5,187 nucleotides of DNA from Bacteroidales bacterium (GCA_017555925.1 JAFZFL010000096.1:1-5187); one strand, 5' to 3'; positions 1 through 5,090 are shown, counted from the stretch's first letter. The notes: generated by a model from the letters alone, not told the origin. Translations and numbers: made by a program.

Positions 1-182
1 ATTTAAGAAGAGTAGGATATAAATATTGTAATCCTGATGATTTATCTATTGAGCCATTCCAAGAGTTATACGAATCAGACAAATATGCAATGGGCTTAAA
101 TCGCAATAAGAATGGTTGGTTGATTGCGACATTCTTTAGATATGACCAAGAAGTTGAATTTGAACATTTGTTAGAAAAGTAA
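1..182 (+). CDS. 3' end of an unidentified gene (C-terminal 59 residues)
   Basis: The reading frame is open from base 3 to a TAA at 180-182, giving 59 residues that begin LRRVGYKYCNPDD and end EVEFEHLLEK. The start lies outside the window. The composition looks coding: it is rich in charged and aromatic residues, has a plausible soluble C-terminus, shows no membrane segment, and is followed 18 bases later by an intrinsic terminator, as expected for the last gene of a transcript. I recognise no family motif in this short piece, so no function is assigned. Nothing shows a link to the insertion sequence downstream, which is on the other strand. Confidence 0.65.
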   Translation, partial: LRRVGYKYCNPDDLSIEPFQELYESDKYAMGLNRNKNGWLIATFFRYDQEVEFEHLLEK

Positions 183-200
183 CATAGCAAAGAAAACAAT

Positions 201-236
201 AAATGGGAGCAGTCTTCACAGATGGCTCCCATTTTT
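201..236 (+). terminator. Rho-independent terminator of the upstream gene
   Basis: A perfect 10-bp inverted repeat (aaatgggagc at 201-210, gctcccattt at 225-234) encloses a 14-nt loop and runs into a T tract (232-236). It lies 18 bases after the TAA of the partial gene at 1-182 and most likely ends that transcript. The 3' arm with its T run is on the plus strand. On the minus strand the A-rich flank upstream of 201 would give a weaker U tract, so bidirectional action is possible but less supported. Confidence 0.8.
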
Positions 237-258
237 CGTATATTCCATAAAATTGTAG

Positions 259-266
259 TATATTTG
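259..266 (+). promoter_or_regulatory. Possible Bacteroidetes -7 box
   Basis: TATATTTG matches the Bacteroidetes -7 consensus TAnnTTTG exactly and lies about 25 bases after the terminator of the previous gene, where a new promoter would be expected. No good TTTG -33 element lies about 19-20 bases upstream (the sequence there reads ttcg), and no intact gene follows. It may be the promoter of the decayed plus-strand remnant at 378-483, or a chance match in A/T-rich DNA. Confidence 0.25.
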
Positions 267-377
267 CAGTGCATTACCAGTGCGACTGTAAATCAAATTG
301 TTTATTCTTATCAAACCTTATTAAAAGCAATTTATTTATGGAATACAGTAGAAAAAGTAAAAGTATTGGCACAGGAA

Positions 378-483
378 ATGAAACTCCCAAAGAATGTATA
401 TTGAAGAGATTGTCTTCAAAGGATGGCTCCACACCGATAAGGGTTGGACTTATGGAGTCATCGTAAAGAAAACACGTATTTAA
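378..483 (+). pseudogene. Short frameshifted coding remnant, or 29-residue ORF
   Basis: Two overlapping frames look like parts of one small protein. From the ATG at 378 the frame reads MKLPKNVY and then stops at TGA (402-404). Two bases out of phase, an ORF from the ATG at 394 reads MYIEEIVFKGWLHTDKGWTY and continues for nine more residues to TAA at 481-483. Restoring two bases at the tata run (397-400) would join them into one natural-looking stretch of about 35 residues. An AGGA lies just before the 378 ATG. No family is recognised. It could be a decayed gene, a real 29-residue peptide, or coincidence. The call rests on residue composition only. Confidence 0.22.
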
Positions 484-504
484 CCACTCCTGTGTCATAC
501 TTTG

Positions 505-561
505 CTTTTCTACATTATAATAACTGCTTTATTTCTTGCCACCTTTCTTTTTTACATTATA
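505..561. repeat. 15-nt direct repeat, 42-bp period
   Basis: cttttctacattata (505-519) and cttttttacattata (547-561) match at 14 of 15 positions and are exactly 42 bp apart. The second copy lies inside the 3' end of the small minus-strand ORF and the first lies just beyond its stop. Read on the minus strand in that ORF's frame, they give YNVKKK before the stop and YNVEK after it. This suggests a local tandem duplication in which the upstream copy now carries the stop, or transposase-binding repeats near an element end. Low-complexity A/T sequence makes chance a real alternative. Confidence 0.35.
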
Positions 562-678
562 GGACAAGGCTTTCTTCATAACAGCATTAAAATCCACCTT
601 ATCACCAATAGGCTTTTTCAATTCTTCTATGGGTTGGTCAAGAATCGGAATGTAATGCTTGTCTTTCTTTGTCTTCAT
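529..678 (-). CDS. Small Lys-rich ORF (49 aa) overlapping the transposase stop
   Basis: This ORF starts with ATG at 678-676 and ends with TAA at 531-529. Its first base is the last base of the transposase stop (TAATG), an arrangement typical of translational coupling by stop-restart. The 49-residue product is strongly basic (14 Lys), begins MKTKKDKHYIPIL, has a central acidic/basic segment (PIEELKKPIGDKVDF) and ends in a Lys/Gly tail (VKKKGGKK). It has no signal peptide, membrane segment or cysteine. The heptad-free, Lys-rich composition would suit nucleic-acid binding, but that is inference. IS1595-family elements are known to carry passenger genes, so this may be an accessory or passenger protein of the element. 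It could also be a host gene that the element abuts, but the one-base overlap argues against that. Confidence 0.55.
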   Translation of the reverse strand: MKTKKDKHYIPILDQPIEELKKPIGDKVDFNAVMKKALSYNVKKKGGKK

Positions 679-1607
679 TATGCAGCAATTTGCTTTTGAG
701 TTATACGGATATTAGAGTTTGACATCATAATTTCAAACCTCTGAGCGTTAGAAACTTTGCGGTGATTATATCGTACGCAAAACTCATCAAAATATCTTTG
801 TATGTATTTGCGACTAACACGATTATATATACCATTGATTGGACGCTTGCAGTAATTGCCCCAAAATCCTTCAATGCTATTAGTATAGGCATTGCCATTT
901 ACATATAGACCTTTTCCGTGGTCAACCATTTCCGTATGGTACATTCTGCGTACTTTATCATATCCACACCATTCATCAGTATAGAGTGTGGCACTGCGTT
1001 TCACAGTCCTAAGTATGGGCGGTGTAAGAGAACGAACAGAAGTGTCGTTTACAACCTTGCAAACCACATTTCCGCCACGCTCAAGCATACCCATAACAGG
1101 AACTTTATCAACGAATGCTCTGCCTTGGCATTTCTTTGCTTTCTTATTTGCGTGGCGATTCTTATTCTTGCCACCAACGAAAGTTTCATCTAATTCCACT
1201 TCGCCATCAAGTTTGATTCTATGTACACCACGATGAAATGTTCTGCGTATCTTCTGCAAAAGAAACCACGCAGTTTTCAATGTAACGCCAATATCTGAAG
1301 AAAGTTGAGTGGCGGATATTCCTTTCTTGTGATTAGCAACGAAATATATAGCAAGGAACCATTTACGCAAAGGAATCTTGGTGTTTTCAAAAATTGTACC
1401 GATACGGACATTGAAATTCTTACCAGTGTTTTTACAGCGGTAATAGCCATCGCCACGCTTGTACACTTTGGAACTTGCATCGTATGGTGATACAACGCCA
1501 TTGGGCCATAAGACCTTTTCAAGATAAGCAATACATGTTTCCTCATTTGGGAATGCTGTGTAGAAGTCATAAAGCGATTCAAATGCTCCAAAGTTTATAT
1601 CTTTCAT
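678..1607 (-). CDS. IS1595-family (ISXO2-like) DDE transposase
   Basis: The product is 309 residues, a usual size for this family. Its order is: an N-terminal segment (about 1-70) where the family has a zinc ribbon, a helix-turn-helix-like region (96-120, GISATQLSSDIGVTLKTAW), and a DDE catalytic domain with D140 (VELDETFVGGK), D211 (LYTDEWCGY) and E246 (NSIEGFWGNY), followed by the family-typical C-terminus (YIQRYFDEFCVRYNHRK). The zinc-ribbon cysteines are mostly lost: the expected CPxC and CxxC read SPYD and CKNT, leaving one of four. The frame is open upstream only to a TTG at 1736. ATG 1607 is the first ATG, and the extra 43 codons would run through a terminator-like hairpin, so I start at 1607. 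The protein excises and inserts the element by strand transfer at its ends. The frame has no internal stop or frameshift. The small ORF at 678-529 is probably co-translated with it. Confidence 0.92.
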   Translation of the reverse strand: MKDINFGAFESLYDFYTAFPNEETCIAYLEKVLWPNGVVSPYDASSKVYKRGDGYYRCKNTGKNFNVRIGTIFENTKIPLRKWFLAIYFVANHKKGISATQLSSDIGVTLKTAWFLLQKIRRTFHRGVHRIKLDGEVELDETFVGGKNKNRHANKKAKKCQGRAFVDKVPVMGMLERGGNVVCKVVNDTSVRSLTPPILRTVKRSATLYTDEWCGYDKVRRMYHTEMVDHGKGLYVNGNAYTNSIEGFWGNYCKRPINGIYNRVSRKYIQRYFDEFCVRYNHRKVSNAQRFEIMMSNSNIRITQKQIAA

Positions 1608-1610
1608 AAG

Positions 1611-1630
1611 CCAACCATTTTGGGGGTTGG
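1611..1630 (-). promoter_or_regulatory. Hairpin just upstream of the transposase start
   Basis: ccaacc (1611-1616) and ggttgg (1625-1630) form a 6-bp stem with an 8-nt loop, ending four bases before the transposase ATG on the minus strand. In the mRNA it would occupy the ribosome-binding region and could lower translation initiation, a common way for insertion sequences to limit transposase. An overlapping tiny reading frame (ATG GTT GGC TTA TGA) ends across the transposase ATG. The stem is short, so the regulatory role is inference. Confidence 0.3.
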
Positions 1631-1664
1631 TATGAGTAACTTTGGTGACTTTTTTACAAAGTGC

Positions 1665-1701
1665 CAAAAACCACCTAAAATCTGTGGAGATTAGGTGGTT
1701 T
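1665..1701 (-). terminator. Terminator-like hairpin upstream of the transposase
   Basis: A perfect 11-bp inverted repeat (aaaccacctaa at 1668-1678, ttaggtggttt at 1691-1701) has a 12-nt loop. On the minus strand its descending arm runs into five Ts (complement of 1666-1670), resembling a Rho-independent terminator placed 60 bases before the transposase ATG. On the plus strand the hairpin is followed by gagagag, so only minus-strand termination makes sense. Such a site would stop transcripts entering from outside the element, a known protective device in other insertion sequences. The T tract is short and partly inside the stem. It could instead be a protein-binding site near the element's right end. 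Confidence 0.45.
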
Positions 1702-1761
1702 GAGAGAGTAAATAATTGATTGGCAAGAAAATGCAATCAAATGTTAAAAATCTATAACGAG

Positions 1762-1788
1762 TAGGGTAAACTCATATAAACTTACCTA
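1762..1788. repeat. Imperfect palindrome with one bulge
   Basis: TAGG(g)TAA at 1762-1769 can pair with TTACCTA at 1782-1788 (7 bp with one bulged G) across a 12-nt A/T-rich loop. It lies between the insertion-sequence genes and the promoter of the large exported protein. It could be an operator, the remains of an element end, or chance. No T run follows, so it is not a terminator. Confidence 0.2.
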
Positions 1789-1814
1789 AATTATTTATTA
1801 AATATGTGAACCAA

Positions 1815-1846
1815 TTTGTTTTTTCTTTAAAAAAGTTATACCTTTA
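1815..1846 (+). promoter_or_regulatory. Predicted sigma-ABfr-type promoter of the large exported protein
   Basis: TTTG at 1815-1818 and TACCTTTA at 1839-1846 are separated by 20 bases and fit the Bacteroidetes -33/-7 promoter pattern (TTTG, about 19-20 bases, TAnnTTTG) with one mismatch in the last base of the -7 box. Transcription would start near 1853, giving a 5' untranslated leader of roughly 100 bases before ATG 1955, with the GC-rich segment at its beginning. This is the best promoter match in the 347-bp gap between the transposase and this gene. Confidence 0.55.
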
Positions 1847-1847
1847 C

Positions 1848-1906
1848 GCGGTTAGAGTGCGCACCTTGCGCAGGTACTCCTTTGAGCGACGCTTTGCGCC
1901 CCTGCA
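1848..1906 (+). promoter_or_regulatory. GC-rich structured 5' leader segment
   Basis: This segment is sharply more GC-rich than the A/T-rich DNA on both sides and would form the first half of the leader. It holds nested inverted repeats: gagt/actc (1855-1858 and 1876-1879) enclosing gcgca/tgcgc (1859-1863 and 1867-1871), with a competing acct/aggt pairing (1863-1866 and 1872-1875), then a small agcg/cgct palindrome (1885-1888 and 1890-1893). The heptamer yttgcgc occurs twice (1865-1871 and 1893-1899). It may be an RNA structure affecting expression or a copy of a dispersed repeat. No known riboswitch class is recognisable. Confidence 0.35.
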
Positions 1907-1954
1907 CAACAACAAAAACCTGAACTTAATATATTAACTTAATAATTAACTCAA

Positions 1955-4939
1955 ATGAAAAAATTTACTTCTTTTATGTTGATGCTGCTTTGTGCAGTGA
2001 CAGCTTGGGCGCAGACATTGCCTGCGACCGACAAGGCTTTTATAGTCGAGAATGAACGAGGTGACTTGGCTATTAACAATGATGGCACAGCACTTATCGG
2101 TACTCCTAATGTTGCTATCACTAATGTAGCACAGAAAAACTTTGCTTTTGTCCAATACGAAGGTAAGGTTTACCTCTACAGCGTATGGGCAAACAAATTT
2201 GTGCAGAAGGATTGCTCTTTGACAAACTCTCTTCCGGTAGATGACATTACAGTTGAGAAAGTTGGTGATGGCAAGTTCTTCTTTAAGTTTGACAATGCTC
2301 ACAATGTAAATCTTGGTGGTAGTGGACAGATTGCAGTGAATGACTGGGGTACTTTGGATGCCGGAAACCAATTTACTTTGATTGAAAATGGCGATTTTGA
2401 CTCTGAAGCAGCTCTTGCAATTTTGGCAAACTCATATACCATTACCTACAATTTTACATACGGTGGTAAGTTAGTTGCTACTCAAACAACAAAGATTGAT
2501 AAGGGTGCAAATTATCCTGCTTTCACAGCTTTGCCTTGGGGTGCTAAAGCAACAGTTCCTACAGGTGTTCCAACAAAAGACGAAACTGTTGAGATTGTTT
2601 GTACAACTGACGCTTCTGTTCTTCCTTTTGTACCGGCAGACTCTTACGATGATGCAAACATGAAGTGGTACTATCTTCAGTTCCACGCCAATGACAAGAA
2701 TCACTTGTACTATAAAGAAAGCGGTGAGGTTCTTTTGGCAGACAAGACAACTTATGACGAGAACAACAAGGATGCATATACATGGGCATTCGTAGGTAAC
2801 CCATTTGAGGGTTTTACAGTTTACAACCGCAAGGCTTATAACGATAATTCTAACTTGAAACTCAATGCGGCTTCAGCCGGTGCGGTTTTGGGTACAGCAG
2901 ACCACAAGTTTACCGTAACTTCAAGTTCACACGGAACAAATGGTTTCTACATGGCAAGTGCACAGGGTGAGAATACCCAGCGCTTCAACAAACAGGGTGG
3001 CAAAGTCGTTTACTGGAGTGGTGCCGATGCCGGTTCTACATTTATGGTAGTTGAGCGCCCAATGGGTCCTGTGGCAGAACTTCAGGCTCTCATTGTTGAA
3101 GCCGAGGCTCTTTTGGGAACAGTAAATGCAAATCAGGGTACTATAATTGGTAAGTATACTGCTGAAACAGCTACTGCTTTGAATTCTGCTATTGTAACTG
3201 CTAAGGCAATTGCTGCTGCAAATATTACAGCAAGCGATGTTGAGACTTTGCAGGCTGCAATCAATGCAGTATCTGTAATTCTTCCTACAGCAGGTAAATA
3301 TTACCAGTTCCACAGCTCACTTGCTGCGTTTACAGAGATAAAGGCTGTACATGGAACAGATGGCACACCAGGTTGGAAAACTTTGAACAATGATGACAAG
3401 AACTTCTACTGGAAGGCTGTTGAGACCGGTAACGGTATCGCATTGCAGAATGCAGCCAATGGCAAATATCTGCATGGTAATGCAGGTCAGTCTGGTGCTT
3501 GGAGCCTGACAGATTCACCAGAGGGTGCAGAAATGGGTGTTAAGATTTTCTCAGAGGCTGAGAATGAGAAGGGCTTTGAGTATGGTATCATCCTTAACAA
3601 CTGGCAGATGCACGCAAACAACCACGGTGGTGGCGCAAATGCAAGCGGTAACCTTGTATCTTGGAATACAGACAATGCAAACTCTGCATCTTCTTGGTAT
3701 ATCTTGGAGGTTGAGTTGGAGGAGTTCTTTACTGTAACTTACAACTTCAACTATGAGGGAGATACAAAGTACACACATTCTGTAGAACTTGCAAAGGGTG
3801 CTGCATTCCCAACTGTGAATGTTGCTTTGCCTTATGGCGTAACTACAAACTTTGCAGTTCCTGAAGGTATTGTGGAAGGTAATGCTACCTTCAACTTCAA
3901 CTTGACAGTTGAAACAGCACTTCCATTTAAAACTGCTGCAAGTGCTGCTGATATTACAACTTGGTACTATGCTCGTATGCACACAAACCAGCCAGGATAC
4001 ATTGGTGATATCGCAGAAGATAATTCAATCAATGTTGCTTGGGGCAAGTCTTCAGATGTTGCTAACAACAACTTTGTTTGGGGTTTTGTAGGTGATGTAT
4101 TCAGTGGTATTACTGTTGTAAACAAGGGTACAGGCTTGCAGTTGACTTCAACCGGTAGTGGTAACGCAAAACTTACAGATAATGGTACTGCTTTCTTCGT
4201 GGCAAGAACAACAGAGACAAGCGCAAATGCAACAAATGGTTTCTGCTTGCGTAGAAATGATTCTAACAACTATTTGAATGCAAACTATAGTGCCGGAAAG
4301 CTTTCTCACTGGGCTTCAACTGATGCCGGTTCTACAATCTTCCTTACTGAGTATGAGGAGGCAGATGTAAAAGTTTCAAATGCTGGCTGGGCTACAATGT
4401 ATCTTGGTTATTCAGTATATGTACCAGAGGATGTGAATGTTTATGCTGTAACAGGCGCAGCGAACGGTTATGTAACAAAGTCTCAGATTGAGGGTGTAAT
4501 TCCTGCAAATACAGGTGTTCTTCTTGAGAATGCAGGCGATTATACATTCGTTAAGGCTGCTAAGGATGTTGCTGCTCTTGAGGGTAACTTGATGAACGGT
4601 TCAGTTGAGAATACATATGTTGAGGGTACAGCTTATGTACTTGCTAACCACTCAGAGGCTGGTCTCGGTTTCTACAAGGCCGAGTTGAACAAGGATAAAG
4701 ATGGCAACGATGGTACAACTCACTTCCTGAACAACGCTGGCAAGGCATACTTGGTACTCCCTGCAGCAAGCGAGACTGTTGCTTTCTATGGTCTTGATTG
4801 GGAGGGTACAACTGGCGTTGATGAGGTTGTTGTAGAGAACGAGGTTAAGACAATCTTCGATATCACCGGCCGCAAGGTAGAGTCTATCACAGCTCCTGGT
4901 ATTTACATTGTAAATGGCAAAAAGGTGCTGGTTAAGTAA
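1955..4939 (+). CDS. Large exported multidomain protein with beta-trefoil-like repeats and C-terminal sorting-like tail
   Basis: The product is 994 residues. Residues 1-19 are a signal peptide (MKK, hydrophobic core, AWA then cleavage before Q20). Four related beta-trefoil-like segments lie at about 23-145, 236-367, 447-588 and 668-799. Each ends in an F/W-x-L/V-x-E type strand (QFTLIE, TFMVVE, WYILEVE, IFLTE). Beta-sandwich-like linkers at 160-228 and 591-660 share TYNF and ALP-YG/WG motifs. Residues 372-439 are a FIVAR-like helical segment. A domain at 803-945 is followed by a tail (964-994: DITGRKVE, GIYIVNGKKVLVK) resembling type IX secretion or surface-sorting tails of Bacteroidetes. No lipobox and no catalytic motif is seen. 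I infer a secreted or surface binding protein, possibly lectin-like. The start is the first ATG after an A/T-rich leader without Shine-Dalgarno. Other possibilities are an adhesin or a carbohydrate-binding accessory of an enzyme system. Confidence 0.9.
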   Translation: MKKFTSFMLMLLCAVTAWAQTLPATDKAFIVENERGDLAINNDGTALIGTPNVAITNVAQKNFAFVQYEGKVYLYSVWANKFVQKDCSLTNSLPVDDITVEKVGDGKFFFKFDNAHNVNLGGSGQIAVNDWGTLDAGNQFTLIENGDFDSEAALAILANSYTITYNFTYGGKLVATQTTKIDKGANYPAFTALPWGAKATVPTGVPTKDETVEIVCTTDASVLPFVPADSYDDANMKWYYLQFHANDKNHLYYKESGEVLLADKTTYDENNKDAYTWAFVGNPFEGFTVYNRKAYNDNSNLKLNAASAGAVLGTADHKFTVTSSSHGTNGFYMASAQGENTQRFNKQGGKVVYWSGADAGSTFMVVERPMGPVAELQALIVEAEALLGTVNANQGTIIGKYTAETATALNSAIVTAKAIAAANITASDVETLQAAINAVSVILPTAGKYYQFHSSLAAFTEIKAVHGTDGTPGWKTLNNDDKNFYWKAVETGNGIALQNAANGKYLHGNAGQSGAWSLTDSPEGAEMGVKIFSEAENEKGFEYGIILNNWQMHANNHGGGANASGNLVSWNTDNANSASSWYILEVELEEFFTVTYNFNYEGDTKYTHSVELAKGAAFPTVNVALPYGVTTNFAVPEGIVEGNATFNFNLTVETALPFKTAASAADITTWYYARMHTNQPGYIGDIAEDNSINVAWGKSSDVANNNFVWGFVGDVFSGITVVNKGTGLQLTSTGSGNAKLTDNGTAFFVARTTETSANATNGFCLRRNDSNNYLNANYSAGKLSHWASTDAGSTIFLTEYEEADVKVSNAGWATMYLGYSVYVPEDVNVYAVTGAANGYVTKSQIEGVIPANTGVLLENAGDYTFVKAAKDVAALEGNLMNGSVENTYVEGTAYVLANHSEAGLGFYKAELNKDKDGNDGTTHFLNNAGKAYLVLPAASETVAFYGLDWEGTTGVDEVVVENEVKTIFDITGRKVESITAPGIYIVNGKKVLVK
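2435..3052 (+). repeat. First copy of the internal protein super-repeat (residues 161-366)
   Basis: This segment encodes a beta-sandwich-like linker plus the second trefoil-like domain and is repeated 432 codons later (residues 592-799). Shared landmarks, in order, are TYNF, ALPWG, LPF, WYY, WAFVG..F.G.TV, NGF and DAGST. At the DNA level, acaaatggtttct (2936-2948) and gatgccggttctaca (3026-3040) recur exactly 1296 bases downstream. This supports an ancestral intragenic duplication rather than convergence. Confidence 0.8.
3728..4351 (+). repeat. Second copy of the internal protein super-repeat (residues 592-799)
   Basis: This is the counterpart of 2435-3052. Landmarks are TYNF, ALPYG, LPF, WYY, WGFVG..F.G.TV, NGF and DAGST in the same order. 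The exact DNA matches are at 4232-4244 and 4322-4336. The copies have diverged strongly elsewhere, so the duplication is old. Between the copies lie the FIVAR-like segment and the third trefoil-like domain, which has no linker of this type in front of it. Confidence 0.8.
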
Positions 4940-4940
4940 C

Positions 4941-4981
4941 AGCCTCCCCCTAACCCCCTCCCGTAGAGGGGAACTGGAGCT
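4941..4981. repeat. GC-rich intergenic palindromic element, copy A
   Basis: The element starts two bases after the TAA of the large gene. It has an outer stem (agc/tcc at 4941-4947, with one bulged C, pairing ggagct at 4976-4981) and an inner stem (cccctc at 4955-4960 pairing gaggggg-type gagggg at 4966-4971, loop ccgta). C-rich and G-rich strands alternate in a sequence that is otherwise A/T-rich. Short GC-rich palindromes of this look are common between genes in Prevotella and relatives. It may act as an RNA 3'-end or processing structure. No T run follows directly, so a classic terminator is not supported. Confidence 0.6.
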
Positions 4982-5035
4982 GAAAAATTAAAGAGTAATA
5001 ACTTTCCACTTAATTAAATAGAGTGAATTAGAAAA

Positions 5036-5077
5036 GTCCTCCAAACTCTCCCCATTATGGGGGAGACGGAGGGGGCC
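5036..5077. repeat. GC-rich intergenic palindromic element, copy B (inverted relative to A)
   Basis: It has the same two-tier design as copy A: an outer stem cctcc (5038-5042) with ggagg (5068-5072), and an inner stem ctcccc (5048-5053) with ggggag (5060-5065). Its reverse complement aligns with copy A (CCTCC, a C-rich run, GGGG, then GGAG near the end), so the two are diverged copies in opposite orientation, 54 bases apart. It ends 13 bases before the ATG of the downstream small gene, so in a read-through transcript it could hinder ribosome access to that gene. Confidence 0.6.
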
Positions 5078-5090
5078 ACTTATAAGATAT

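Larger units (their letters stand above)
237..528. other. Stretch without a confident gene between the terminator and the IS-associated ORF
   Basis: This roughly 290-bp A/T-rich segment holds a promoter-like box (259-266), a short plus-strand coding remnant (about 378-483) and one half of a 15-nt direct repeat (505-519). On the minus strand, 498 to 274 is open for 74 codons, but its translation is Leu/Phe-rich, without recognisable features, and antisense to the better-looking plus-strand remnant, so I do not call it. If the IS1595-type element ends outside its small ORF, its left end should lie in this stretch, most plausibly between 484 and 528. I could not find a terminal repeat there. Confidence 0.5.
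529..1701 (-). mobile_element. IS1595-family (ISXO2-like) insertion sequence, ends not resolved
   Basis: The minimum extent is given: the small coupled ORF, the transposase gene and the terminator-like hairpin upstream of the transposase. The true ends probably lie a few tens of bases further out (left end about 484-528, right end about 1702-1800). IS1595 elements usually carry short terminal inverted repeats and make 8-bp target duplications. Comparing the left flank with the reverse complement of the right flank by eye gave only weak matches (for example tttcttgcca at 532-541 against tggcaagaaa at 1721-1730), so I assign no ends. The transposase frame is intact, so the element may be active or recently active. 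It sits between a terminated gene and the 5' region of the large exported protein, with its genes facing away from that protein's gene. Confidence 0.7.

Noticed and set aside
222..404. 60-codon plus-strand ORF starting MAPIFRIFHK
   Set aside because: Its start lies within the terminator's 3' arm, its composition is unconvincing, and only its last few residues (from ATG 378) look related to the remnant.
274..498. 74-codon minus-strand ORF starting MTQEWLNTCF
   Set aside because: It is in the same frame as the small coupled ORF but after its stop. Its translation is Leu/Phe-rich with no recognisable features, and the opposite strand reads more like protein.
1608..1736. N-terminal extension of the transposase from a TTG at 1736
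   Set aside because: It has no ATG, lacks family similarity, and would be coded through a terminator-like hairpin and a second stem-loop. ATG 1607 gives the usual family length.
529..1745. tttcttgcca (532-541) and tggcaagaaa (1721-1730) as terminal inverted repeats of the element
   Set aside because: The match is only 10 bp, A/T-rich, placed inside the small ORF's last codons on one side, and has no flanking 8-bp duplication that I could see.
1946..2371. Minus-strand ORF of 141 codons and other long ORFs antisense to or out of frame with the large gene
   Set aside because: They are shadows of the 994-residue frame, which has a signal peptide, domain repeats and a C-terminal tail. Their translations are Cys/Ser/His-rich without family signals.
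2320..2400. Catalytic (glycosidase or protease) domain in the large protein
   Set aside because: No catalytic motif was recognised anywhere in the 994 residues. All segments are explained as trefoil-like, beta-sandwich-like, FIVAR-like or sorting regions.
4941..5077. CRISPR array or intrinsic terminator reading of the two GC-rich palindromes
   Set aside because: There are only two units, in opposite orientation and diverged, with no regular spacers. Neither is followed by a U tract on the plus strand.
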